The notes below the pieces were generated by a model, which was not told where the DNA came from, made no database searches, and saw nothing but the letters and a program-made list of their open reading frames with translations. From assembly GCA_002343505.1 (NCBI GenBank), contig DDQZ01000077.1:1-64000 (forward strand): DNA of 64,000 bases, read 5' to 3'. Made by a program: the position numbers and the translations under genes. This DNA is from Verrucomicrobiaceae bacterium UBA2429 (lineage in GTDB: Bacteria > Verrucomicrobiota > Verrucomicrobiia > Verrucomicrobiales > Verrucomicrobiaceae). Within the stretch, counting starts at the first letter, position 1, and each line of letters opens with the position of its first letter. This document shows positions 1 through 9,900 of the stretch, one piece after another.

Positions 1-1702
1 CCCCGCGCCGGCCATGCCCGCGCCATCCGTCTCCCTGCCCGTGCCGGAGATTGCCGCGCCCGTGTCCGTGGAAGATGAGTCCGTGGCGGCCGTGGGACCG
101 GGGGAGGTTTTTCATCCTCCGGCGCTCACCCACATTGAGCCAGGCAAGCCGCCGAACGCTTTTGTGAAGGCGTGGCGGAAGATCGGCGGCGGGTCGCTGA
201 CCTTGAGCATCGCGATTCACGCGGGGATTTTGCTTTTTGCCGGGGCCATCGTGGTGAGCACGCAGATGATCCAGAAGCAGGTGGACTTCCTGCCGGGCGG
301 CGGCACGCAGCAGGGCGCGCAGGCCAGCGCGGAGATGCGTCACAAGGTGCAGCAGAAGAAGCGCAGCACCTTGAACAAGACGATGCCGATGAAGAAGATC
401 GTGAGCACGAGCCAGACCTCGGCGATCACGCTGCCGGAGGCGCCGCCGGACCTGCTGGACGTGCCGGATGTGAGTTCGATGATCGGGGGAGGGAGCCTGG
501 GCAGCGGGGGTTTTGGCACCGGGGGAGCGGGCGGCGGGTTTGGCAAGGGGATCGGCATGGGCGGAGCGGCGGGTTTTGTCAGCCTGCCGCCCTCCATGCG
601 CCAGCGCTGCTCCACCACGGAGCGCCTGGAGAAGCTGCGCCAGAACGGCGGCTCGCCGGAGTGCGAGCGCGCGGTGTCCGCCTCCCTCGAATGGCTCAAA
701 AGCCAGCAGAATGAGGATGGCTCCTGGGGGCGCAACGGGGGCAGGTCCAACAAGGCGGCGATGACGGGCTTGGCCCTGCTTTGCTACCTTGGCCGTTGCG
801 AGACGCCGGACTCGCCCTTCTACGGGGACAATGTCATGCGCGCCATCATGTATCTGATCGAGCTGTCCAAGAAAAACCAGCACGGCTTCATCACCGATGA
901 TTTCAAGGGCAACTCCGGAGCCTACGAGCACGGCATCGCCACCTACGCGCTGGGCGAGATGTACACGCTGGCGCGCCTCGGCAGCAAGGAGCTGCCCGGC
1001 ATGAGGGAGACGTTTGAAAAAGGAGTCGAACTCATCATCAAAACCCAGAACGGTCCGGATGCCGGCAACGGCCAGGGTTCATGGGATTACTACACCAAGA
1101 ATGTCGCGGAGGGCAGTTTTACCTCCAAGCGCCCCGACCTCTCCGTGGCTGGCTGGCAGTTCCAGGCTCTCAAAGCCGCCAAGTACACGGGTTTGAAAAT
1201 TCAGGGACTGGATGGCGCGATTGCAAAAACGGTGGATTACCTGGAGCGCATGCAGACCAAGGACGGAGGCTTCGGCGGCACCAACCGCGACGCGCACTAC
1301 AACCAGTGGAGCCTCACCGGCGTCGGCGCGCTCGGCTTGCAGACTCTGAGCAAGGGCAAGACCACGGTCATCAAAAAGGGCACCAAATTTCTGCGCGACT
1401 TCCTCACCGCCGAGCCGCTCGACTGGGAGAAGAACTGCAACCTCTACTGCTGGTACTACTACACCCAGACCTTCTTCCAGACCGGCGGTGACGACTGGAA
1501 GTTTTACAACGAGCAGTTCCTCCCGCAAATCCTCGCCGCCCAGCAGCCGGACGGCAGCTTCAAGAGGGGCCGTCCAAACTGGCCCGGAGGCGACGCCGCC
1601 GATCCCATCTACCGGCAGACGCTTTGCACGCTCATGCTTGAGGTCTATTACCGTTATTTGAAAGTGGGCGACCGCGAGGAGCAGAGCTTCTTCGATCGCT
1701 GA
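1..1702 (+). CDS. Membrane-anchored squalene-cyclase/prenyltransferase-fold protein, 5' end cut by window
   Basis: The frame is open to the left edge, so the first in-window ATG (14) may be internal. Seen: a Pro/Ala/Val-rich start, one membrane segment (about residues 60-82, ILLFAGAIVV), a Gly-rich linker (about 158-185), then an alpha/alpha-barrel region with QW-like repeats (QQNEDGSWG, QTKDGGFGG, QQPDGSF). These repeats are typical of the prenyltransferase/squalene oxidase fold. I do not see a convincing DxDD cyclase motif, so a true terpene cyclase is unlikely. Such membrane-anchored barrel proteins are common in Planctomycetes and Verrucomicrobia and their role is unknown. The domain probably lies outside the cytoplasmic membrane (inference). 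It ends 42 bp from the convergent sulfatase gene. Confidence 0.8.
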   Translation, partial: PAPAMPAPSVSLPVPEIAAPVSVEDESVAAVGPGEVFHPPALTHIEPGKPPNAFVKAWRKIGGGSLTLSIAIHAGILLFAGAIVVSTQMIQKQVDFLPGGGTQQGAQASAEMRHKVQQKKRSTLNKTMPMKKIVSTSQTSAITLPEAPPDLLDVPDVSSMIGGGSLGSGGFGTGGAGGGFGKGIGMGGAAGFVSLPPSMRQRCSTTERLEKLRQNGGSPECERAVSASLEWLKSQQNEDGSWGRNGGRSNKAAMTGLALLCYLGRCETPDSPFYGDNVMRAIMYLIELSKKNQHGFITDDFKGNSGAYEHGIATYALGEMYTLARLGSKELPGMRETFEKGVELIIKTQNGPDAGNGQGSWDYYTKNVAEGSFTSKRPDLSVAGWQFQALKAAKYTGLKIQGLDGAIAKTVDYLERMQTKDGGFGGTNRDAHYNQWSLTGVGALGLQTLSKGKTTVIKKGTKFLRDFLTAEPLDWEKNCNLYCWYYYTQTFFQTGGDDWKFYNEQFLPQILAAQQPDGSFKRGRPNWPGGDAADPIYRQTLCTLMLEVYYRYLKVGDREEQSFFDR

Positions 1703-1744
1703 TCCTTCCGTGCGCGGACATCTCTTTTTGGCCGCTCCCGAAGG

Positions 1745-3151
1745 TCAGGGTGAGTGCCGTTTTGCCTTGCTGCCGCCGCCCTTCCAGATGTCGTATTTCG
1801 GGTCGCGAAACTCGTTGAAAAAGGCGTCAAGACGCGCCGCCAGTTCCGCTTTGACCATCGCGGTGCCCGGCTGGCCGAAGAGGTTGAAGCGCTCATGCGG
1901 GTCCGCGTTCATGTCGTACAATTCAAAGGGGCCGCCAGGGTGGCGCGCCACATATTTCCACTCATTGGTGCGAATGGCGCGCGTGGTCTCCATCTCATAA
2001 AAGACCGCGTTGTCCGCGATCTCCAGCGCCTGTCCCGCGAGCACGGGCGAAAGATCGCGTCCGGGGGACTTTGGCGCGGCGGGCATTTTGTCCGCCAGAC
2101 CAAGATGAGCGAGCACGGTGGGCATGAAATCATAATTGCTGACAAGCAGATCGCATGAGCGGCCCGCCGGGATGCGCGCCGGATGGCGGAGGATGAAGGG
2201 AATGTGCATCATCAGGTCGTGCGCGCCCGTGGGGCGGAAGTGGTCGCCCATGCCCCACATGCCGTTCTGGCCTCCCATCCAGCCCTGGTCGGCGGCATAG
2301 ACCACGAGTGTGTCGTCATCCAGTCCGAGGCGCTTGAGCGCGGCCATGACCTCGCCGACGCCGTCGTCCACGCCGCTGGTTTCGGCGGCGCAGCGCTCCA
2401 TGGCGGTCTGGGTGTTGTGGAATTGCTTGTTTGCCCACTGCCAGGGGTGCATGGCATCGCGCGGGAAACTGGGGAAGGGCTTGTTCTTGTAATAAGCGGC
2501 GTGCCGGTTGCGCGGCGGGTTGCTCATCAGCTTGCCGAGATTGTACGGGCCGTTGTAGGCCAGAAAGAGAAAGAACGGCCGGTCCTTGTTTTGCTCGATG
2601 AAGCGGATGCCTTCGCGTGTCCAGAGGTCCGTCGTGTAGCCCGCCTCATCCCGGACCGCGCCATTTTCGATGATCTTCTGGTCATAAAACTCCTGTGTCG
2701 AACCATCCGGTTTTGTGATCCAAAAAGAAAACCCCTCGCTCGGCGAGAGGTTCGCGCCCAGATGCCACTTGCCGCTCAGGCCGCATTCATAACCGGCATC
2801 GCGCAGCACCTCGCCGATGCTGGTGAACTCCTCCAGTGTGTTATATGCCTCCGGTCCCATCATGTATTTCGGATCGAGAAAGGAATGCACACCATGCTGG
2901 GAGGGCATCAGACCAGTGAGAAAAGTCGCCCTGGTCGGAGAGCAAACCGGATTGCTGCTCAGCGCGCGGGTGAAGCGCAGCCCCTCCGCCGCCATCCGGT
3001 CAATGTGAGGAGTGCGGATGTCCTTGTTGCCATGGCATCCCAGGGTCCACGCTCCCTGGTTGTCCGTCAGGATGAAGACGAGGTTTGCTGGCCGGGCCGC
3101 GAGCTGGCCTGCGGCGGTGATCAGGGTTATTGAGAGAAGGAGCGGTTTCAT
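1745..3151 (-). CDS. Secreted sulfatase (formylglycine, Cys type)
   Basis: A 468-residue protein. I chose the ATG at 3151 because it gives a clean signal peptide (MKPLLLSITLITAAGQLAA); the frame extends 56 codons upstream without secretory character. The sulfatase signature CSPTR is present, with Cys70 as the residue converted to formylglycine. Metal-site residues appear in ILTDN near residue 30 and in AADQGW. Sulfatases of this family hydrolyse sulfate esters on glycans or small aryl sulfates; the substrate cannot be read from the sequence. It is divergent from the ceramidase-like gene, with 127 bp between starts holding both promoters. It ends in a Lys/Arg-rich tail (KGGGSKAKRHSP). Maturation needs a formylglycine-generating enzyme encoded elsewhere. 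Confidence 0.9.
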   Translation of the reverse strand: MKPLLLSITLITAAGQLAARPANLVFILTDNQGAWTLGCHGNKDIRTPHIDRMAAEGLRFTRALSSNPVCSPTRATFLTGLMPSQHGVHSFLDPKYMMGPEAYNTLEEFTSIGEVLRDAGYECGLSGKWHLGANLSPSEGFSFWITKPDGSTQEFYDQKIIENGAVRDEAGYTTDLWTREGIRFIEQNKDRPFFLFLAYNGPYNLGKLMSNPPRNRHAAYYKNKPFPSFPRDAMHPWQWANKQFHNTQTAMERCAAETSGVDDGVGEVMAALKRLGLDDDTLVVYAADQGWMGGQNGMWGMGDHFRPTGAHDLMMHIPFILRHPARIPAGRSCDLLVSNYDFMPTVLAHLGLADKMPAAPKSPGRDLSPVLAGQALEIADNAVFYEMETTRAIRTNEWKYVARHPGGPFELYDMNADPHERFNLFGQPGTAMVKAELAARLDAFFNEFRDPKYDIWKGGGSKAKRHSP

Positions 3152-3278
3152 GACCAGGGGTGAATGACGGATTTTCAAAGTGATCAAACGGCCTTCACGC
3201 CCGGAGTGTTCCTGGAAAGCCACTTCGGGGCATTCCTGAAAATGCAAGGACCGTTCTTGCGGCCCCGATTGCTCCGGG

Positions 3279-4643
3279 ATGAAACTTCTCTCCCGCCTCT
3301 GCCCCCTCATCCTGGCCACCCTCGCTCATGCCCAGCAGAACACCGAGCCTGGGGCGGCATGGAAAGCGGGGGCGGCCAGCGCGGTCATCACACCGAAAAA
3401 GATGATATGGATGGGCGGTTATGCCGCGCGCACCAAGCCGGCTGAGGGAGTGGAGCAGGACCTTCATGCCAAGGCGCTCGTCATGGAGGATGACGGCGGA
3501 TCAAAATTCGCCCTCATCACCATGGATCTCATCGGCGTGCCGCGCGATCTCCGCCTGGCCGTGGCGGCGAGGGTGGAAAAAGAGCACGGTATTCCACCCG
3601 CGCGGCTCGCCATCAATGCCAGCCACACCCACAGCGGTCCGGAACTGCGCTTCAAAAGGCTGGAAGGTGTTGACGATCCCGCGTTGCGCCAGGCCGAGGC
3701 GCGGGAATACAGCGCTGAATTGGAGAACACACTCGTCAGCCTCATCGGCGCGGCTTTGAAAGCGCGCGCTCCGGCACAGATCGAATTCTGCGAGGCGCGC
3801 TGCGGCTTCGCCATGAACCGCCGCACACCGGACGGCAAAGGCGGCTGGCGAAATTTTCCGAATCCCGCCGGACCAGTGGACCACCAGGTGCCAGTGTTGA
3901 AAGTGACCGGTGCCGGGCAAAAAGAAATCGCCATCGTTTTTGGCTACGCCTGCCACTGCACCACGCTCGGGCACCAGAAATTCAGCGGCGACTACGCGGG
4001 TTACGCGCAGGAGGAGATCGAGAATGCGCATCCCGGCGTCGTGGCCATGTTCATGAACGGCTGCAGCGGCGATCAGAATCCTTATCCGCGCCGCAAGATG
4101 GAGCTGGCGCAGACGCATGGCAAAACCCTCGCCACTGCCGTCGAGTCCGCGCTTGGCACCACGCCTCGAGCCCTGAGCGGCCGCATCCGCGCCGCTTACC
4201 GCGAGATTCCACTGGCCTATGGCAAGCTGCCCTCGCGCGCCGAACTGGAGGAGCGCTCCCGCTCCGCCGACAAGCTTGATGCCGCGCATGCGCGCCGGGT
4301 GCTGGCGCGCCTTCATGAGGAGGGTGCGCTGCCGCGGCACTACCCTTATCCAGTGCAGGTCATCCGCCTCGGCGACCAGCTCACATGGGTCACCCTTGCC
4401 GGAGAGGTGGTCATTGACTACGCCCTTCGTCTGAAGCGGGACATCCAGGACCCGCTCGTCTGGGTCTCCGCCTACACCAATGACGTGCCCGCCTACATCC
4501 CCAGCCGTCGTGTGTGGGAAGAAGGCGGTTATGAGGGGGGCGACGCCATGAAGTGGGGCCACCACCCCGTGCCCAAATGGAGCCCCGAAGTCGAGCAGCA
4601 CATCGTCGGCACGGTGATGGAGTTACGAGGCGGGCTGGATTAG
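3279..4643 (+). CDS. Secreted neutral/alkaline ceramidase N-terminal-domain protein
   Basis: A 454-residue protein with signal peptide (MKLLSRLCPLILATLAHAQ). It matches the N-terminal domain of the neutral/alkaline non-lysosomal ceramidase family: start AGAASAVITP, zinc-ligand motif NASHTHSGPE, a second histidine region GYACHCTTLG, and MNGCSGDQNP at the place of the family's serine-containing motif. Neutral ceramidases cleave the amide of ceramide to sphingosine and fatty acid. Many environmental bacteria carry shorter homologues like this one, lacking the C-terminal domain, and their substrates are unknown. It is divergent from the sulfatase and followed after 51 bp by an unknown secreted protein. 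The family assignment is good; ceramide as substrate is uncertain. Confidence 0.85.
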   Translation: MKLLSRLCPLILATLAHAQQNTEPGAAWKAGAASAVITPKKMIWMGGYAARTKPAEGVEQDLHAKALVMEDDGGSKFALITMDLIGVPRDLRLAVAARVEKEHGIPPARLAINASHTHSGPELRFKRLEGVDDPALRQAEAREYSAELENTLVSLIGAALKARAPAQIEFCEARCGFAMNRRTPDGKGGWRNFPNPAGPVDHQVPVLKVTGAGQKEIAIVFGYACHCTTLGHQKFSGDYAGYAQEEIENAHPGVVAMFMNGCSGDQNPYPRRKMELAQTHGKTLATAVESALGTTPRALSGRIRAAYREIPLAYGKLPSRAELEERSRSADKLDAAHARRVLARLHEEGALPRHYPYPVQVIRLGDQLTWVTLAGEVVIDYALRLKRDIQDPLVWVSAYTNDVPAYIPSRRVWEEGGYEGGDAMKWGHHPVPKWSPEVEQHIVGTVMELRGGLD

Positions 4644-4694
4644 CTCCATTCACAGGATTTACTTTTCACCCTCAAGGGGCAGTATTTCGCAGCC

Positions 4695-5225
4695 ATGAAA
4701 ACTCCCCTCGCTGCCGCCCTTGTTTTTTTTGCCGCCCTGACCGCCTCAGCGCAGACCAGTGCGCCCGGCATGCCCGCCAATCCGAACCAGGAGGAGGTGA
4801 CGCGGGACGGTCTTTGGGATGGGCGCTTCAAGGGCGGCGCATACCTCGTGCGGTGCAACCAGATCATCGCGCTCTCCAAGCATGAGTATGTGGCGGACGC
4901 GGCGGCGCGGGTGGTGGAGGTGAATCTGACGATGAACTCGAACATGACCGTGCGCTTTTATTTCCTGGAGCCGGTGAAGCTGGAGGGGGGCGGCGTGCTC
5001 GGCGCGGGGCAGCAGGCGCTGGACCGCGCGCGGGCGATGGTTCAGGACGCTGCCAGCCGCGTGTCACCGACAATCGTGGAGCCGAAGGTGGTGAAAAACT
5101 ATCCGGTCTCCACCCATGCGCACACGGTGGAGTTTGTGGTTGCCTCCGAGGAGAGGCTGAACTCGCTGCACGCCAGCCTTGAGCGCTCCTTTCGCTCGGG
5201 GCAGGGGCGCATCTGGCGCGAGTGA
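4695..5225 (+). CDS. Secreted protein of unknown function
   Basis: A 176-residue protein with a clear signal peptide (MKTPLAAALVFFAALTASAQ). The mature part is a mixed alpha/beta stretch with no motif I recognise; VVEVNLTMNSNMTVRFYFLEP suggests a beta-rich section and the end is basic. It lies 51 bp after the ceramidase-like gene on the same strand and may be co-transcribed. It converges with the SprT-like gene, with only 5 bp between the ends. No function is proposed. Confidence 0.7.
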   Translation: MKTPLAAALVFFAALTASAQTSAPGMPANPNQEEVTRDGLWDGRFKGGAYLVRCNQIIALSKHEYVADAAARVVEVNLTMNSNMTVRFYFLEPVKLEGGGVLGAGQQALDRARAMVQDAASRVSPTIVEPKVVKNYPVSTHAHTVEFVVASEERLNSLHASLERSFRSGQGRIWRE

Positions 5226-5230
5226 CCCGG

Positions 5231-5872
5231 CTACTTGCCTGCGTCAGACAGCAGCACGAAACGGTAGCGCGAGTCATAGCGTCCGCGATTGTGCTTCGAG
5301 CAGCATTCGCGGCAGGCGGTGTGCCGGCGGAATTTTTTCACTCTGTGGACGATGAGGCCGCAGAATGCGCATGAATAAGTGAGTCTGCGGCGCACCTCGC
5401 GACGCGGCAGCGGCAGGCGGTGGCAGGCGGTCTCATCAGGGATGCCGAGGTCCGTGCAAGCCTGGCGCCACTCCGCTCCATGCGGCTCGATGCGGCGGCG
5501 TCCCGCGCGGTGGTAGGCGACGAGGTGCGCCAGTTCATGACGCAGCGTGCGCTCCACCTGGCCCTCAAACTCGCGCAGACGCGGGTTTAGCTCGATCTTC
5601 CATGCCGGGTAGCGCGCGTAGCCGGCGGTGCTTCTCATGCGCGGATTCCACAGCGCATGCACGAGGCCGGCGGCGCCGTCGAGGCCAAGGCCGAGAAGAA
5701 GTGAGCGGCATGATTCGGTGAGCGCCTCATCCCTGCCGCTGACGCATGGCTCCGCGGATGCGGTGCACGGGGTGTCCTCCTCGACGTACGCGGGCCGCTC
5801 CAGCGCGCGCTCGGCAAGACTGCCGCGGATGCCGGCTTGAAAGTCGAAGAAGAGCTGGGCGGGTTTCAGCAT
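5231..5872 (-). CDS. SprT-like zinc metalloprotease-fold protein
   Basis: A 213-residue protein. The central metal site is HELAHLVAYH (HExxH plus a downstream His), as in SprT-like and Spartan-type proteases. The C-terminal part carries a zinc ribbon (CAFCG, then CRECC), again typical of the family. The start at 5872 overlaps the end of the acetyltransferase gene by 7 bp, so the two are translated from one message. Bacterial SprT-like proteins have no settled role, while eukaryotic Spartan cleaves DNA-protein crosslinks. The product lacks a signal peptide and should be cytoplasmic. The frame extends upstream through the acetyltransferase gene as Arg/His-rich translation, which I take as an artefact. 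Confidence 0.85.
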   Translation of the reverse strand: MLKPAQLFFDFQAGIRGSLAERALERPAYVEEDTPCTASAEPCVSGRDEALTESCRSLLLGLGLDGAAGLVHALWNPRMRSTAGYARYPAWKIELNPRLREFEGQVERTLRHELAHLVAYHRAGRRRIEPHGAEWRQACTDLGIPDETACHRLPLPRREVRRRLTYSCAFCGLIVHRVKKFRRHTACRECCSKHNRGRYDSRYRFVLLSDAGK

Positions 5873-6816
5873 GGCAGGTTGGGAGACGCCTCGGACGCGG
5901 GCTTGGCCGACTGGGTGACCGGGGTTTTTTTGCGGTCGCGGATGCGGTGCTCCTGGTCGCCGAGGGCGTAGATCATGTCTGGGGGCACGCTTTCCATGAG
6001 AAAGACATTCGCGCCTATGGTGCTGCGCGCCCCCACGATGGTGTCTCCGCCGACGATGGTGGCGCCTGCGTAGATGGTGACGTTGTCGCCGATCGTGGGG
6101 TGGCGCTTGGTGCCGGCCAGAGCCTGCCCCTGGGCCAGCGAGCGGGCCACGAGTCCCACACCCTGGTAAAGCTTCACCCGCGTGCCGATCTCGCACGTTT
6201 CGCCGATGACGACGCCGGTGCCGTGGTCTATGAAAAAATGGCTGCCGATGCGCGCGCCTGGGTGGATGTCTATGCCGGTGCGGCCATGCGCCCACTCCGT
6301 CATCATGCGCGGGATGAGCGGCACACCGGCGGAGTAGAGACAGTGCGCGGCGCGCTGAATGGCGATGGCCTCCAGCCCCGGATAGGCGAGGATGATCTCC
6401 TCGTAGCTGCGCGCGGCGGGATCGCCTTCGAAGGCCGCCTGCACATCGGTTTGCAGCAGCTCGCGCACGGAGGGCAGGCGCTCCATGAACGCGCAGACAA
6501 GCCGGGTGGCCTCCTCGTGGTGGTTGCCGCTGCCGTCGCGCAGGCGCAGGCTGCGGCGCACCTCGGTTTTCAGCCGCTCGCGGATGCTGGCCACAAACTC
6601 ATGTGTGATGAGTTCGAGGTCCTGCGAGGAAACCGCGTCCTCGGAGAAAAACCCGGGGAAAAGAAGCTGGAGCAGGGCCTCGCAGAGCGAGGCGATGGCC
6701 TGCTTCGAGGGCAGAGCGCCGCAGTCCACATGATTGATGCCGCCGACCTTGTGGTAGGAGGTCATGAGACTTTGGACGATTTCGGTCTGGCGGCAATCCA
6801 TGGGCTGGGCTGTCAT
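5866..6816 (-). CDS. cysE: Serine O-acetyltransferase (long, EpsC/SatA-like)
   Basis: A 316-residue cytoplasmic enzyme making O-acetylserine from serine and acetyl-CoA, the first step of cysteine synthesis. The C-terminal half is a left-handed beta helix with hexapeptide repeats and the catalytic-site signature IDHGTGVVIGET, followed by PTIGDNVTIYAGATIVGG. The first 190 residues are helical, longer than in E. coli CysE and like the EpsC type. The start ATG at 6816 gives MTAQPMDCRQ; a second ATG five codons later is possible. It heads a two-gene unit with the SprT-like gene (7-bp overlap). It lies 90 bp downstream of the AddA-like gene on the same strand. Confidence 0.9.
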   Translation of the reverse strand: MTAQPMDCRQTEIVQSLMTSYHKVGGINHVDCGALPSKQAIASLCEALLQLLFPGFFSEDAVSSQDLELITHEFVASIRERLKTEVRRSLRLRDGSGNHHEEATRLVCAFMERLPSVRELLQTDVQAAFEGDPAARSYEEIILAYPGLEAIAIQRAAHCLYSAGVPLIPRMMTEWAHGRTGIDIHPGARIGSHFFIDHGTGVVIGETCEIGTRVKLYQGVGLVARSLAQGQALAGTKRHPTIGDNVTIYAGATIVGGDTIVGARSTIGANVFLMESVPPDMIYALGDQEHRIRDRKKTPVTQSAKPASEASPNLPC

Positions 6817-6906
6817 TTAGAGCAGAATACGCGCGCTGGCAAACGGCGGAGCGGGCAAGGCGGGCGGTCGGGAAAAAAACGCCGTCAAGCGCGGGGCGCG
6901 GCGGCG

Positions 6907-9900
6907 TCACACGAGCTTGAGCAGGCGTGTGAAGAGCAGGCTGGCGCGGACTTTCTCCTCCGGCAGGCCTGCGAGGCGGGCGATGGCCTGGCGGTAGAGG
7001 GCGATCTGGGGCGCGTAGCCCTGGCATTTTGACTCCAGCTTCGCGTCGTCGCTGATGTCGTCGGTTTTGTAATCCACGATCCACGCGCTCAGGGGGCGTC
7101 CTGCGGAGTCGCGGTCAATGAGCACGCGGTCGAAGGTGCCGGAGACCCAGCCGCCTTCGGTGATCAAGTCGAACGAGCGCTCACGCCAGACGATGGCGTG
7201 GGGAGAGGGCGCGGTGAAAGCGGCGGCGCACTCCGGCGCGGCCAGCACGGCACGCGCCTGCCGGAGCGCCTCTTTGGCCACGGCATCTGCGCCGCCCGCG
7301 AGGTCGTCCGGCGTGAGCAGGCCCTGGCTCAGCCAGCGGCTTTCGAGCGCGCGCAGGTCCGGCCGCCACTCGACCCCGGCCAGCAGTTCATGGACGAGAG
7401 TGCCGAGGCGGCGTCCAGGCTCGCGGCCGGGACTGAAAAGCACGCTGCCTTTGACGCGGAAGGTTTCCTCACCCGAAGGCGTGCGGCGGCGCGGGATGGG
7501 CTGCGTCTCGCGCAGGAGACGGCCGAGAGGCGCGGCGGGCGGCGGAGTCGCGGCCACCGCCGGCTTTGCCGCTGGCTGGCGCCGCATGAACCAATCGGGA
7601 TCACCGGTTTCCCATTCGATGACATATTCCTGTGCGTGCCCGCGCGGCGGCGTGCTGCCAAGGGTTTCGCGCAGAAGTCTTCCCTCGTTGACGGACTCGC
7701 CTTTTTTCGGAGCTGGCTTGGCGATGATGTATAGGCCGTGGATGGCGCGGGTCATCGCCACATAAAGCCGGCAGAGGGCCTCGAAGGCGGCGCGTTTTTC
7801 GGCCTCCTGAAGCAGTGAATCCAGCTCCGGCACAAGGCGGCCGCAGGCGCGCGGCGGCGCCTCCAGCACCCAGCGCACGGCGCCTTGCCCGCGGCAGGCC
7901 AGCAGCTTGTCATCCCGCACATGCCGCATGGAGCGGGCGTCGTGGGCCATGTGGATGACGAGGTCGAACTCCAGCCCCTTGGCGGCATGGATGGTCATGA
8001 CCTGGATGGAGCGCGCCGGGCCCCGCGCGCGCATGGGATATTCGCGCGCGAAGCGCAGGAAGCCGTCCACGCAGCGCCCTTCCCCGGCGTCATACTCGGC
8101 GGCGATGTCGGCCATCTGGCCGAGACGGCGCAGATGAAAGGCGTCCAGCTCCGGCAGGTACGCGCGCAGGCGCGGCGTCCACTCTTCCATGAAGCCGGCG
8201 AAGCCGCGCGCCTGCACAAGCGCCAGGGTTTTCAGCGCGGTCAGCCTCCAGCCTTCGCCCCCGCTTTCGATGAGCGGCCAGAGCGGCGTCATGCGCAGAT
8301 GCTCGAGCGCGGCGGTGTCGCCCGGATGCGCGGCCAGGGAAAGCAGGGAGAGCAGGGCCAGAGTGGCCGCGTTGTCCGTGCATGGGCGCGTCTCGGCCTC
8401 GCAGACAATGTCCATTCCAGTCAGGGCGCGCAGGGTTTCCGCGAGCGCGGCGGCCTCCTTGTTCTGGCGCGTGAGGATGGCGCAGGTGAGGCCGCGGCCC
8501 AGCGGGTCCACCCGCCGCAGAAGCCCGGCTGCCGCCCCGGCCAGCGCCTCCTGCTCCGCGCCCTTTTCCACCACCGGTGTTGAAAGCAGGGCTGCATGGC
8601 CTGCGAGGTCTTTTTTGGCCGCTTCGTGGGCTTGAAAAGCGAAACCGTCCATGCAGCCCGCAGGCAGCAATTCTTCGATCAAAGTCCTGGAGCCGAACAC
8701 CCGGTTCACCATGCCCAGCACGGGCTGCGCGCTGCGCCAGGACATGCTCAACGGCATCTGGTGCAGCCCTCCACCGGCGCGCGCGGGGTAGAGAGCCAGG
8801 ATGTCGTCAAAGAGTCCCGGCTCCGCCTCACGCCAGAGGTAGATGGACTGCTTGGGATCTCCCACGGCGAAGAAACTGCGCCTGCCACCGTGATCCTGGA
8901 TCACCTCGTCCACGAGGTTGCTGACGATCTGCCATTGCTTCCGGCTGGTGTCCTGGAACTCGTCCAGCATCCAGTGCGCGTGGCGCGCGTCGAGCCGGAA
9001 CCAGAGGTCGCCGCCGCCGCCCAGCCAGGGTGACTTTTCCACCGCCGCGCGCGCCAGCAGACGCTGCACATCGGCGAAGGAGAGCCGGCCGCGCTGCCGC
9101 ACCTGCGCGGCATATTCCTCCGCGTAGAGACCGATGATGCGCGCGATGCCGCGCGTGCGCCGCGCGCGGCCGTGCAGTTCGCGGGCGATGATGCCCTCGG
9201 CCAGCTCGCGCAGGGCCTTGCCCGCCTGCGTTGAGAGTTCGAGGCGGGCGCGGTTCCAGACAATCACCGCGCGCCCGGCGGGCAGGTCGTCCCAGACTTC
9301 GGCCAGCTTTGCCAGCAGCTCCCTCACCCTCTTGGGCAGGCTAAGGCAGGGAACAGTCTCCAGTGCCTCGGCCAAAGTTTCATCGAGCAGTGCCGCGCCT
9401 TTTTCCGGCGGGATGAAATGCGCGCGCACTTTGGCGATGAGATCGCTCACCGGTGTCAGCGGCGCGCTCATGCCGGGCAATGACACATCCCCCCAGCCGC
9501 GCAGACTGTCATTGGAGCCGGAGGACTCCTCCCAGAGCGCGAGCCATTTGCGCGTCAGGTCCATGAGCGACTCGTCGGCGCTTTTCTCCTCCGCGCCGAA
9601 AGTGGCCTGCTTGTGCGCCTCCATGAGCTGGCTCATGGAGGCGGCGTTCTCCTCCCGGTGCAGCTTTTCCAGCAGGGAGGCCAGCGCCGCGCGCGCGGCG
9701 AGTTCGGTCTCCTTCTCATCCATCACGCGCGCCGTTGAGCCGAGGCCCAGCTCCAGCGGAAAACAGGTCGTCACCGAGGCGAAAAAACTATCCAGCGTGC
9801 CCAGGCGCAGGCGGTGCATGCGCCGTGTCACCCGGCGCAGCACACCGGGAAAATCCGCCTCATGCGCGAGGGGCGGCGAGCAGTCCTTGAAATAGTCCGC

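Noticed and set aside
5746..7032. A 428-codon open frame opposite the acetyltransferase and AddA-like genes
   Set aside because: It is antisense to genes with clear motifs; no family pattern in its translation.
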